Source: Petaurus breviceps papuanus
Taxonomy: Eukaryota > Chordata > Mammalia > Diprotodontia > Petauridae
Reading direction: 5' to 3'
NCBI GenBank assembly: GCA_028583685.1
Contig: JAMXIF010000042.1
Coordinates: 18,027,390-18,091,389 of the forward strand
Length of the DNA stretch: 64,000 bases
Both the position numbers and the translations under genes were made by a program. The notes beneath the pieces are model-generated. The model was not told the DNA's origin and ran no database searches. It worked only from the letters and a program-made list of their open reading frames with translations. Below, in pieces: positions 10,630-22,095 of this stretch; position 1 is the first letter of the stretch, and every line of letters begins with the position of its first letter.

Positions 10630-10800
10630 GTGCTAGTTTAACAACTGACTATCTGGAAGAAAAATGTATACTTAATACACTTTTAAGTTTAGTTTGAATT
10701 ATTAATATTTTCTCTTTCACTTTCTTAAGTCTAGAAATCAGCAAAACAATAAATCAAGCCCTGATTTGTAGGTTGTTAATTTGAGAGGTATAAATGTTCA
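10630..10800. repeat. Unclassified interspersed repeat, copy 2
   Basis: Partner of 6195-6385, in the same orientation. Here it lies directly after the L2 fragment ending near 10560. No poly(A), target-site duplication or inverted termini are clear at either copy. Confidence 0.6.
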
Positions 10801-11390
10801 TGCTGAAAATTTAGCAATAGGTTTTTTATGAGCCTGTTTGAGCTGGCTCCCACTCATCTCTGGGTCTAACCCTAGCCAAAGCTCTGAAGTTTGTCTTTGG
10901 CACTCCCTATCTCTTATTATACTCCCTTTTCTCTCTCCATCACGTTCTCTTTATCTTCTGGATGTCTACATCATTTCTCTTCCCATTCCTAAAGGTCTTC
11001 CCTCTGTCAGCTAGGTCTTAATGTCAGCCTGGCATTAACTATTGCAAAACTAATGATGCTCAAGGTATTGCCCCTTAGAAATAATTGTATTTTATATTAA
11101 TCCTTCATGGTGGGATTTCAGGCAGTATGACTAAAATTGGAATGGAATGGAAAAGATGTTGATGGGTAGAGTGGCCTTTTCAGGAATACTTGTTTATTCT
11201 TCAAATCATGCCATGTAGCGGGTCACACACCCATATGATTCTCAAAACATGGTCATAGAGGAGTATATACTTTACAAATGTTCTTAAACTCTCTCCACCC
11301 TAATCATTTTGCTTATTTTAGGAGTTAATTCTAAGAAAATGCCCTGTATAACTGTACATTTAAAGGACTGCCTTACTTGATTAAAAGAGG
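10800..11390. other. Unassigned DNA left of the L1
   Basis: 10810-10990 is pyrimidine-rich and could be very diverged LINE sequence; 10990-11390 looks unique. Confidence 0.4.
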
Positions 11391-11849
11391 AATACAGTCC
11401 AGGAGAGAAAGCATAACAGCAAGCCAGTAGCAAGCCCCAGCTCAACAAAATAGTGGGAAATCCTGAGCCCCAGTGTGGTGAATCGGGCAAACATTGAGAC
11501 CAAACTCCTCACATGCCTCAACACAGCCAGGAGAATGGACAGACTTTAGCTCTGAGAACCACCATATGCTTGAGCATAGACCTGGCCAAATAAGTCAGTG
11601 GCCAGACCACCTTGTGTACCCAGGGAAATACAGAAACACCTTGCCCACCTGAGCACACACTGGACAACAGTACTAGGACACTCCTCAGTACCAGGTAAGC
11701 TGCTAGACCACCATAGTCTCCAGAAGCACCTGTCATCCCACACTCCACTCCCACAGCACAGCATTAGACTGAGAGCCCCCTCAAGGGCCTGTAGCCTCTG
11801 GCACAAGAAACCTGAGACAATGTCCCTTCTACCCTGGGAACAGAGCTCA

Positions 11850-12780
11850 GATTTAAAAGAAAGTAGAAAGTTCATAAAATATGAGAAAAAAAGCAAACAA
11901 AGAAAGAATCTGACCATAGAAAGTTATTATGGTGACACAAACTCAGAAGAGAATAGCAACGTCAAAATACGTGTGTGCAAAATCACAAAGAAAAATGGGA
12001 AGTGGTTTGAAGCCCAGAAATAACTCATGGAAGAGCTCAAAAAGGAACTCATAATCATATAAGAGAGACGAAAAATTTGGGGAAAGAAATGAGAATGATG
12101 CAAGAAAATTATGAAAAACGTGTCAACAGCTTAGAAAAAGAAAAGTTAGAATTGGTCAAGTGTAATTTAACAGCTCTATGAGACATTAAAAATCAATCAA
12201 ACAAATTCAAGAGAATAAAAAAATGGAAGAAAATGTAAAATACCTCATGGGAAAAACAACCAACCTGGAAAATGGATTCAGGAGAGACAATGTCAGAATC
12301 ATTGGACTATCCGAAAGCTATAATCAAAAGGAGAACCTGGACATCTTTCAAGAAATTATCAAGGAAAACTTCCCTGATATCCTGGAACCAGACGGCGAAC
12401 TGGGCATTGAAAGGGTATACCAATCACCTCAGGAAACAGATCCCAAAATAAAAAATCCAAGGAACATTATAGCCACATTTCAGAACCATCAGATCAAGGG
12501 AAGTGGCCAGAAAGAAGCAACTCAAATATTGGGGAACCACAATCAGGAGTACACATAAGCAGCTGTAACATTAAAGGATAAGAGGTCATGGAACATGATA
12601 TTATGGAAGGCAAAGGGACTGGGACTACAACCAAGAACCACTTATATGGTGATAGTAAACATAATACTTCAAGGGAAAAATGCACATTCAATGAAATAAA
12701 AGAGATTTCAAACTTTCTTAAGAAGACCAGAACTGAACAAAAATTTTGATGTCCAATATCAAAGCCCAAGAGAAGCCTAA
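11850..12780 (+). pseudogene. L1 ORF1p (RNA-binding chaperone) remnant
   Basis: L1 ORF1p is a trimeric nucleic-acid chaperone of the L1 RNP, built from a coiled coil, an RRM and a C-terminal domain. The longest open part is 12223-12558 (111 aa). It carries NLENGFRRDNVRIIGLSES, matching the coiled-coil/RRM boundary, followed by IERVYQSPQETDPKIKNPRN, the conserved IERAHR-like segment. The C-terminal domain continues to about 12780 (ILWKAKGLGLQPRTTY) after a stop at 12556 and a frame change. Upstream, 11598-12023 is open (141 aa) and covers the 5' leader and the lysine-rich N-terminus. Broken, not expressed as a whole protein. Confidence 0.8.
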
Positions 12781-13399
12781 AAAGGGAAAAGGGGAAAAGA
12801 AAACATAAGGGATTCAGTGGAGTTGAACTGTTTACATACCTACATGGGAAGATAATATTTGTAATTCTTATTCATGGTATATCTAGAAGGAATGTACTTA
12901 GAGAGTATCGGTATAAGGCGAATTTGAGGGAATGACATAAAAAACAATTAAGGGACAAGAAAGAGGAGTAGCTGGGTGCAGAAGGAAGGGAGAGGTAGAA
13001 CAGGGTAAATTGTTTCATATAAAGCAGCACAAAAACCCAATTAGAGTTGAGGGCAAGATGGGAGGTTGAGTGAGGGCAATGGCTTGAACCTTTTTCTCAT
13101 CAGTACAAAACCAGCTGAATATAGAAATCTATCTTTCCCAAGAGTAAAGTAGGAGGGAAGGAGATTAAGTAAAGTGGTGGGGGGGATGATAGAAAATAGG
13201 GCAGACTGGGGGAGATGGTAAACAGAAACAAAACATCAGTGAGGAGGGAAATGATGAAAGGAGAGAGAGGGCAAACAGGAGGAAAAGGAGGATGGAGGGA
13301 AATACACAATTAGTAATCATAACTGTGAATGTGAATGAGATGAACTGTCCTATAAAATGGTAGCAGATAGCAGAGTGGACCTGTGAGATCTCCAGGTAA

Positions 13400-14041
13400 G
13401 GGAAGAGTTTATAAATAAACAAAAGTTAGAGGAGAACACAGGAATTAAAATATAGAATTTTTATTACTTGAAATTAAAAAAAAAACTTTTGCACAAACAA
13501 AACTAATGAATCAAAATTAGAATGAAGACAGGAAGCTAGGGTAACATTTTTACAGCATGTTTCTCTGATAAAGGCCTTGTTTCTTAAATATAAAGGGAAC
13601 TAAGCCAAATTTGTAAAAATAATATAAAAGCCATTTACCAGTTGACAAGTAGTAAAACTATATGAACAAGCAGTTTTAAGAAGAAATTAAAGCTATCAAT
13701 AGTCACATAAAAATGTTCTAAATCATTACTGATTAGGGGAATACAAATTAAAACAACTTTGATATACCACCTCATGCCTTTCAGATTGGCTAACATGACA
13801 GAAAAGGAAAAATGACAAATACCAGAGGAGATGTGGGAAAATTGAGACATAAATGCATTGTTGGTGAAGTTCTGAATTAGTCCAACCATTCTGAAGAACA
13901 ATTTAGAACTACGCCCAAAGGGCTATAAACCTGTGCATACCCTTTGATCTAGCAATACCATGACTAGCTCAATATATCCCAAAGAGATCAAAGAAAAGAT
14001 AAAAAGACTTATTTGTTCAAAAATATTTATAGCAGGTCTTC

Positions 14042-14076
<35 letters not shown>

Positions 14077-14290
14077 GGCAAAGAATTGGAAATCAAGGGC
14101 ATACCCATCAATTGGGGAGTGGCTGAACAAGTTATTGTCTATGATTATCATGGAATACTATTGTGCTATAAAAAATGATGAGCAGGATGATTTCAGAAAA
14201 ACCTGGGAAGACTTAAATGAACTCATGCAAAGTGAAATGAGCAGAATAAGAACACTACATAGTAACAGCAATATTGTATAGTGATCAACT
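13400..14290 (+). pseudogene. L1 ORF2 C-terminal fragment
   Basis: This segment encodes the region downstream of the reverse transcriptase, including the cysteine-rich tail. Recognisable pieces in shifting frames are the stretch around 13760-13960, which would read like 'TTLIYHLMPFRLANMT', and 14140-14220, which gives MEYYCAIKNDEQDDFRKTW. The 3' UTR begins with GATCAACTGTGAATGACTTA at about 14282. Same family as the antisense copies at 21.4 kb and 62.7 kb. Confidence 0.8.
14043..14075. repeat. (GT)n microsatellite inside L1
   Basis: About 16 GT units within the ORF2 tail, replacing the expected coding bases. Confidence 0.93.
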
Positions 14291-14689
14291 GTGAATGACT
14301 TAGCTATTCATAGCAATACAATGATCAAAGACAATTTCAAAAGATTTATGATAAAAAATATAATATATTAGCAATAAATTAAATAAATTCTCTCCAGAGA
14401 GAGAACTAATGAATTCTGAAAGCAAAATGAAGCATACTTATTTTTTACTCTTTTATATTTATTTTGTTTGTTTTCTCATACAGCATGGGTAATATGGAAA
14501 ATGTTTTGTATGACCTCACATGTATAATCAAAATAAAACTGCTTGCCTTCTCATGAAGAGGGTGGAGCAGGAAGGAGGGGCTAGAGAATTTGGGACTCAA
14601 ATTAAAAAAAAAGATTGTTAAATATTTTATGTGTAATTGGGAAATATTTAATGAAATAAAAATTTTCTAAAGAAAAAAGAAAATCAGTA

Positions 14690-15180
14690 CAAGATTTACA
14701 TGCACAGAAAAATTAATGCTATCTCATTCATATGTCATTTTTATTAAATTATTTTGTTTCAGGTTTAAATTTATCAAAGTAATTCCAAGACTGGGTGAAA
14801 TCATCTTATTTCCATTGGGAAATGTTTTCCACTTCCTCCCACATATATGCAGTTGGTGCTATTACGTACTTATAGAAAGATGGGTTTACGCTAAATGGTA
14901 ATTATTTGGGGTCTGTCTGGAGCATAGCCTTATACCAATGTTAAAGTTCATGATTATAATCTGAGCTTTTCTCTTTGCATGATTGAAATATTATGTTTCC
15001 AGACAGGGTATTTTAGTATGATTACTTTCAATTTGTGTTGGTCAAGTACAGGGTAAGAACTAACTTCCCTGGTTTTATATTTCTCTACTTCCCCCTTTTA
15101 ATTTTTCTTCCCACCTTTTTATTTTTACTTTCAAGTTTCTTCATGTGTAAATTTAGTTTATTGGGCTATCACAAAAATTG
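14690..15180. other. No recognised feature
   Basis: AT-rich DNA right of the L1 A-tail. The 61-aa frame at 14716 is not convincing. Confidence 0.45.
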
Positions 15181-15420
15181 TAGAATTATGAAGGATCTCG
15201 GGAATTTTTAAATACAACCCAAGCAGGAACAAAAATGCTTTCTACAACATTCTTGACAATAGTCATCTACGCTTATCCTAGTTAAGGTCTTCAATTGATA
15301 GGTTTACAGTTATCTCTTGAGTTCCTTTAATTGTTTTGTAAAAAGAAATCTTTACATCAAGCCTATGATGATATTTAAGATTGCTTTCCACTCTGAAAGG
15401 CTATGCTATGCTAAATAACA
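15180..15420 (-). mobile_element. CR1/L3 LINE 3' end, antisense
   Basis: TTTCTACAACATTCTTGACA, AATAGTCATCTACGCTTATC, AAGAAATCTTTACATCAAGC and GCTTTCCACTCTGAAAGGCT follow the antisense L3 3' end seen at 5.7 kb. Confidence 0.6.
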
Positions 15421-15609
15421 CTCTTTTATATAGGTTTCATCCTTTGCAAAGTTATGAGAGTGCTTTGGTCTAATTTATTGCTAATATTTCCTTGCTTGAA
15501 TGTAAACAAATTTCTCTAGAGTGATCCTCCATTTCCTTTTGATTTCCAATATAACATCTGATACATTTTCCCAAGGAAAAGTTTCTCCAGGAAACTAGAT
15601 TAGGAATTT

Positions 15610-15790
15610 AAGGGATATGTAGCAGGCATAGTGGCACAGGACCTCTATATACTATGAGCTAGGTGACTTAAGTAAATCAATTACCCTCCGTCTGCCTTGG
15701 TTTCCTAATCTGTAAAGTGGGATTATAATAGCACCAACCTTGCAGGCTTGTTGTGCAGATTTAATGAGATAACGTATGAAGATCTTCCAC
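15610..15790 (+). repeat. MIR/CORE-SINE, sense
   Basis: CTTGGTTTCCTAATCTGTAA, AGTGGGATTATAATAGCACC, AACCTTGCAGGCTTGTTGTG and ATTTAATGAGATAACGTATG match the MIR 3' half closely. Confidence 0.7.
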
Positions 15791-16149
15791 TTGGCCACTG
15801 TAGCTCTCCAGACTATCGCAGCTCAGGTTTCAGTGGGTCTCTGGGAGGAACACCAAGTTGTTAGCTACCCAGGGTCATTGACAATTCTTAGCTTTCCCTT
15901 CTTTGCCATTGCTAGAAGTAAATCGATTCTATTTCAAGGGCAACCTTCTCCAATCAAAAACAAAGGATGAAAGGCCATTGTGAACCTGGAGTAAAATTTC
16001 ACCCTGCCTTTTAACCTCTCCTCCAGAGTTTATCCTTAGGTGATCCCACTCTCAATGTTCCACAGACTCAGGACCCTATGGGATCTATAGGATCTACAGG
16101 ATCCTAGAAATAGATAGCAGTGCATATGTAAACCCTGCTAAATCTTTAA

Positions 16150-16320
16150 GACCTCTGTTCATATCTCACTTCTGACCATTGTCCAATCTGTTCTGTGAAA
16201 TGGGGATTATACCTGTGGTATCTACCTCATAGAGTTGTTTTGAGTTTCAAGTGATGTAATGAATATAAGATGTTTTGTAGACCTAAAAGTGCTGAAAGTC
16301 ATTATTATTTTGTTGCATCT
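16150..16320 (+). repeat. MIR/CORE-SINE, sense
   Basis: CTGTGAAATGGGGATTATAC, TATCTACCTCATAGAGTTGT and CCTAAAAGTGCTGAAAGTCA follow the MIR 3' half. Confidence 0.65.
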
Positions 16321-19300
16321 TCTTGAGCAAAAGTCATGCAATAATCATGCCTTAGTTTCCTTGGCTTTAATTTTATTCATATTTTGACCATTTTGATTAT
16401 GAAATGTGGATTTATTAAAAAAAAGTTTTTGCTATATCTGTAGTTAGATAGGGCATATATTACTACCATAGATGCAATTAGAGTTACCTCCTTTTCTCTC
16501 AAAGGAAAAGTAAAATTCATATCAAAAAATACAACAACCACTTTATGTATTCCTATCATATGTGAAGCCCTGCCCTTGGTGCTGTGGCTGCCACAAAGAT
16601 AAATAATATTGAGGGAAAGTGTTTGTCAAGTTTTGTAGGATAATTGCAAGTGTTAAGGGAGTATAAAGGCAGGAGGTATGACCTCTCCCTTGGGATATTA
16701 GAAGACTTAGCCCCTCCTTTCAGGGAATTCAATCTATAGGTAGTGATAAGACTGATAGAAATGTTTTTAATCACTTACCTTTCCTTGCCTTGTCTAAACT
16801 TGACCCTGGGAGAAATGTTGTAAAATCATATTATGTATCAGTAAGAACTTAATTTTGCCTAAGTCTTAATTTGTGCTCAAGACTTGGGATCATATGAAAT
16901 GGTAGGAATACAAAACAAACAAAACCCCCATATACATATTTATTCCCTCCCCTTGATGCTTATGGCATTATTGCTTCCTCTGTAGGGGATAAAAATGACT
17001 ATTTTTAGTGTGGAAGATATTTCACCCATCTTGCTTTGTGTCTTGGGCTTCTTCTTAAGTTGGACTTTTGGGCCAGTGTGTGGATATGGAAGCATAGCAT
17101 GGATTTGATTCATGTTGCCCCAGAAGGCAATATTAATTTCTTTGACAATTATACAGTACTTGCAAGAGGGCTCCTTATGCAAAGGTTTTATTCTCTTTCA
17201 CATGTATAACCTTATTTATGGGAGAACACAGGCCTGATTAAATGTAAATAGAAAGTAATCTCCTTGAAGGTTCAGGAAGTATTTACTATTTGATCTTTTA
17301 ATACTCCAAGCCTTCTACCCCATAGCTACCAAATCAATTATGTGGTGAGTTGAATTGAACTGATATAAGGTATAAGGAGATAGAAGAAAGAAAGATTTCT
17401 GTGTTTCTACCTTTTCCCTCATAGGCAGTCTTGCTAAAGGAATCATCTGTTGGTCATAAACAATGAACTTTAACTCATAAGAATTAGGTGTTACTGATGG
17501 TCAGCATATGGGACACATTTTAAAACCTGCAGAATATTATTTTCATTTTTTGGTAAGAAATTATAAAAGTGTGAATTCAGTAATAATAAAGACAATGACC
17601 AAAACTGGAGGGAATGTGATTTGTCTTTGTTGAGCCTGCTTTCTCTAGGGAATATAATCCAAATGAAGACTTCAGATTGTGCTAAAGCTATTGTTTAGGT
17701 AAGAGGCTAATTTCTGTGGTCAGTCTAAAGTGTTTGTCTCTTGCTTGGGGGGGGGGAGGTACAAATCAGGGGGCAAGAGAGCTCAGCAGCCACTATGGTA
17801 ATGAACCAAAATGAGCTTATATTTATTCATGTTTATTCGTTGCTGGGTGATTCATAAAGCACTTTTCAGGGAGATTTGTTGAAATAAAATGCCTTTTCTT
17901 TATCTGGAGTAGTTTATCTATCCCCTGGGACTGCATCCCTGTGATGCAACCCTACCGAGTAATGGTTAGAAACTGCAAATACTATCTGAAAGAGTACTCA
18001 GCGGCTTGTAGGAATAGACAGAAGCATACATATAAATACATATTTAGATAGCATGTCTTCAGACTTCCCTCCTTTGACATTCACATTGATATAGGAGAAT
18101 GAACTGTTGTGGGTTTGCACTAAGTTTCTTGTTACCTAAGCCATTGGAAACTTGCTGGACCAATAGGCACATGTCAGAAGAATATTATTTTTCTCAAATA
18201 TTTTCATGTGTGAGTCCTTCATGGCAAAACCCTCAATGTCTAGTATATTTTCTATAATGTCTGTGCCTGAACTACCCTTGGAGTCACTTTGGTGAGAGAA
18301 AAGAGGGAAAGCAAAAGGGATTGAGAGGAAGAGACATAGAGACAGAGACAGACAGTGTTGAACCCAGTTTGTACAAACTACATCTACTATGGAAAAAGCA
18401 TCCCCAAGAGAGGATAAGAACTTAGAAGAAGACTGGATAAAAGGATTTCAAGAGGAAACTAGATGGCAGGTAAGTGATGCTAAGATTTACAAGGATACTT
18501 GAAAGACGTTAGATTCCAACATTAAAAATCTCAATTTTTTTTAGTCTAACCTAGGTAGAACACGTAAGTTGATTTTTCAATGTAGCATTATCTCAAGGTA
18601 CTTACATTTGCGACTGGCTATCATTATGTTTTCATTTCCCTGTAAAGCATGCAGATAAGATTTCAAATTAATTTTCTGTAAATTACAAAGCAAGGGCTTT
18701 ATAAATCTATAGAAAGTTCTAAATTTATACTTGATGAATAAATGTCCTTCAATTAACAAGTTGCAAGTGTATACAGAATATCAAAGAAATGTGTAGATTT
18801 TGTTGCATGAATGCAAGTTCATCGCATTATAAGCATTTAATATGACACCTGTCATCAGATTTATGGTACAGTGTCATAGCAGCACGGAATGGGGAGCTTG
18901 TTTTTTAACCTATTTTAATGAGGTGACCATTATTTTAATGCACAATGCCTACCTTTGCTATTATGCTGAACTCATAATGGTTAGAAGCTCTGTGGAACAA
19001 ATCCAGTTCATACTAAAGGATTCTTAGTGGAGAGGCAGTTTTCATTAAAATATGCAAAGCAGTAATGTTTAGACATTACAATACCTACTTCAAATTAGCA
19101 AAATTATATGCTTCTGTCTCATAAGCTGCTAACTAAAATCCTTTCCTAAATCCTGTTGAATGGCTTTGATTACTTTCTTTACATTAGATATTACACACCT
19201 CTAATGCATATTTTCACACATCCACTTCATTGCTATTTAATTAGTCAACATAGCTGAAGAGTGATGCCAGAGACTTTTTTTCTGGCCTAATACTGAATTC

Positions 19301-19717
19301 TTAGTTCCATGCATAAAGCATTTCTCATTGTTTGCATCTGAGCACATAAAGTTATAGTTTCAGTCATATCTTTTCGAAGATATAAGTATAAAAATACTGG
19401 TTAAAGATCAGTTGTTCCTCTGCATATATTTTAAAATCCTTAAAAGGGGCTCTTACATGACTTTTTTTTCCAGTTAGCATCTTCATTTTTACAAGATTAA
19501 ACCAATCCTGTTGTCATTCTAAGAGAAACTGACAGAAAGATGCCTCAGAAATTTGATTTTCTTGTCTTCCATGAAGTTAGAACTCCCCACTTCAAGACAG
19601 GACATTTTCTGAATAAACAAACATATCTGTGATTGAATTACTATGATTAACTTATTTTTTTCAAAAAATCAAACAGAAAAAGTCAGGTATACAATACTTT
19701 TAAATTTTCCAGTATTG

Positions 19718-19753
<36 letters not shown>

Positions 19754-20040
19754 CAATGAGCCATCTGAATTTAGAGTAACTTAAAATTTTTTAAAAATTG
19801 TTATATATCATAATTGTAATCATAGGTTCAAATAAGTCAGAGAAAGGCTTAATTAAGAAAGACAACCTAACTGTATCTCTGAACAAAATTTAAAACTGGA
19901 AGATAGAAGAACTTCATATGTTTATGGAGAGTCATTATTAACACCAAAATCAACATTTTTTCCAACCACTTCTTAAATGATATAACTAAAGACTGTCTCT
20001 TTTGTTTGGATCAGGTTTTCACTTTCAAATCAATTGTAAG
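16320..20040. other. Long unique stretch, candidate conserved non-coding DNA
   Basis: Almost free of recognisable repeats. The part 18560-19640 is balanced, non-repetitive and dense in homeodomain-like TAAT/ATTA cores (AATTAACAAG, CATTTAATATGACACC, GCTATTTAATTAGTC), as seen in conserved developmental enhancers. No exon-like frame is present. This is inference from composition only. Confidence 0.4.
19722..19748. repeat. (TA)n microsatellite
   Basis: Alternating TA, about 26 bp, in otherwise unique DNA. Confidence 0.92.
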
Positions 20041-20420
20041 GACAGCCATTAAGTGTTGACCATGTCTGAGGCATAATGTTAAGTACTGGTATTACAGACC
20101 CTACCTTCAAAATTGGGGGGGGGGCTTTGGGGAAAGATATGGATATAAGTAATTACTGTGCAAGGAGAAAGTGAAATAAGTTCAGTGAAGGGGGTCCGTA
20201 AAACTGCTATTCGATACCTAACTGTGGAAAGAGCACTTTGACTCCACCATGCTGAGTGGTATTAGCCTTGGATCTATGAAGGTACCAGAGTTAGGCCTGG
20301 AAGACTACAACGATTAAGAGCCAATATGGAAATGGAAGGTAGAATGAATGAGGGTGTGTGGAGAACCTTATAAGTAAAGACATGAGGATAGAGCATAAAA
20401 AGTAGTCAAACTTGGGTAAC
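20040..20420 (-). mobile_element. Probable diverged L2 tail, antisense
   Basis: CATTAAGTGTTGACCATGTC and TTAAGTACTGGTATTACAGA look like the complement of the L2 3' end, followed by GGAAGACTACAACGATTAAG and GGAGAACCTTATAAGTAAAG. Strongly diverged. Confidence 0.4.
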
Positions 20421-20940
20421 ATTTGACATTTCTAACTTTCTCAGCACATTTGTATGATTCTGCCTGAAAAGACTGGTGCCTCATTTTTGATATTTTCATT
20501 CTAAATATTCTCCAATTTCAAATAATACTAAATAACTATCTTTTGTTTAGTGCTTGTAGCATATCATTCTTTGGGGTTCTCTTTGACTTTGAGACTATAG
20601 ACTATTTGAGTGGAGTTTCAGATATGCTTTTAGCTCTCCATCTGTCTGTGGCAGTATTTAGTGGCGCATGTGTCTGCTGCTGTCCTTACTCAGGAATGGA
20701 GGGCTCACACATGCTACAGGGCATGATTCTTGGTGTACTGGTGATATTTCTTCAGCTCCTCTTGCTTGGGGTCACCCTATTTCAGTTCGCATTACAGCTT
20801 TCACTTAAGATGGAATGTAAATCTGACAGCAGCAGATGGGGGTTCCTTGTTTAGAAAGAGATTTCCTTCAGTCTTTCCTCACTGATTTATCATTCCGTTA
20901 TTCATAGTAATGGGGAATAAGGAGAGAATAGTATGGCCAA
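20420..20940. other. Unassigned region with a hydrophobic 103-aa open frame
   Basis: The frame 20543-20854 (plus) starts MFSACSISFFGVLFDFETID and contains two hydrophobic stretches (LLALHLSVAVFSGACVCCC; MILGVLVIFLQLLLLGVTLF) that would suit two membrane helices. No family match came to mind, no splice sites are obvious and no neighbouring coding exon is visible. It may be a fragment of a retrocopy or exon of a small membrane protein, or chance. Confidence 0.25.
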
Positions 20941-21090
20941 ACAATTCAATAAATGTTTAATAAGATCCAGCTTTATGTAGAGCACTGTTTTAGATGCTTG
21001 TCTGATATAGAATGTAGGTAAGGCACTGTCTCTGTCCTCATGAAGTTTTCAGTCTTCTAATGGCATATGGTACATATACAAATAGCAGAA
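20940..21090 (-). mobile_element. L2 3' tail, antisense
   Basis: AATAAATGTTTAATAAGATC, AGAGCACTGTTTTAGATGCT, GGCACTGTCTCTGTCCTCAT and GAAGTTTTCAGTCTTCTAAT follow the complemented L2 3' terminus (AAGCATTTATTAAG...GCACTGTGCTAGG...CCTGCCCTCAAGGAGCTCA). Confidence 0.65.
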
Positions 21091-21407
21091 TTTCAGATTC
21101 ATTGGATCTGTGAGCTCTTGGTATACTCCCTCCAATTGTAGAGGACATGGTTCATTTATGACCTTTTTTCCTCCATGACTTTTGCCTATGTCCATCTACA
21201 AATTCTCCATAAAGATTTTACTGGACATGCTGAGAGACTTTCTCCATTTCTTCTGACACTGTTTGTGCCAGTGTAACACATGGGCCCTTCATTGTTCCTT
21301 GCAATTATCACATGCTTGGTCTACCTCCTTTTCCAATTATCTGACTCCTTATTAGCTTACCTTATATTGCTTATGGCACAAGGTTTATTTGAACAAGGTA
21401 ATGTTCA
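21090..21407. other. No recognised feature
   Basis: Unique-looking DNA that served as the insertion site of the 21.4-kb L1. Confidence 0.45.
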
Positions 21408-21419
21408 GCAGCCTTTTTA

Positions 21420-22083
21420 AAAAATGTTATTTGTTAATTTATTTTTAGTTTTCAACATTCACCTCCATAAGTTTAAAATTTTCTCCCCCTCCTTCTTCCC
21501 TCCATCCCCCAAACAGCATGCAATCTGATATAGGCTCTATACACACATTCCTGTTAAACACATTTTCACATTAGTTATGTTGCATAGAAGAATTATAATG
21601 AATGGGAGAAGCCATGAGAAAGAAAAACAAAGCAAAAAAGAAAATAGTCTGTTTCACTCTGCACTCCAACTCCATAATTATTTCTCTTGATGTAGATGGC
21701 ATTCTCCATCTTGAGTCCTTTGGAATTGTTTTAGGTACTTGCATTGCTGAGAAGGGCCAAGTCTATCAAAAATAGTCATTGCACACTGTGGCTATTGCTG
21801 TGTACGATGTTCTCCTGATTCTGCTCACTTCACTCAGCATCAGTTCATATAAGTCTTTCCAGGTTTTTCTGAAGTCTTCCTGTTCATTATTTCTTATAGC
21901 ACAATAGTATTACATTCATATACCACAACTTGTTCAGCCATTCTTCAGTCCTCTCAATTTCCAGTTCTTGGTCACCACAAAAAAGAGCTCCTATAAATAT
22001 TTTTGTACATGTGGATCCTTTTCCCATTTTTATGATCCCTTTGGAATACTGTCCTGGAAGTTGTATTGCTGGGTCAAAGGGTT
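21420..22083 (-). mobile_element. 5'-truncated L1 3' end, antisense, with exact target-site duplication
   Basis: The minus strand runs from an A-tail at about 21424 through the L1 3' UTR into the ORF2 C-terminus (complement of TTGCTGGGTCAAAGGG near 22065). It is bounded by a perfect 13-bp direct repeat, AGCAGCCTTTTTA, at 21407-21419 and 22084-22096, which is the target-site duplication of target-primed reverse transcription. Same subfamily as the 11.4-14.7 kb and 62.7 kb copies. Confidence 0.88.
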
Positions 22084-22095
22084 AGCAGCCTTTTT

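Larger units (their letters stand above)
11390..14690 (+). mobile_element. L1 LINE with ORF1 and ORF2 tail but no EN/RT core (HAL1-like deletion form)
   Basis: From left to right: a 5' UTR-like GC-richer part (about 11390-11850), ORF1 (about 11850-12780), the purine-rich inter-ORF spacer typical of marsupial L1 (about 12780-13370), then abruptly the C-terminal part of ORF2 (about 13400-14290) and a 3' UTR ending in an A-rich tail near 14670. ORF1 shows RRDNVRIIGL, the start of the RRM-like domain, and a C-terminal-domain match (LGLQPRTTY, RRPELNKNF). ORF2 endonuclease and reverse transcriptase, about 3 kb, are missing between roughly 13375 and 13400. The tail shows the ORF2 C-terminus (QLGSG, MEYYCAIKNDEQDDFRKTW). 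Stops and frameshifts are frequent, so it is inactive. A (GT)n array has grown inside it at 14044-14075. Confidence 0.85.

Noticed and set aside
11598-12023. 141-aa open frame and the overlapping 123-aa minus frame
   Set aside because: They lie in the 5' leader and start of L1 ORF1. The minus frame is a shadow.
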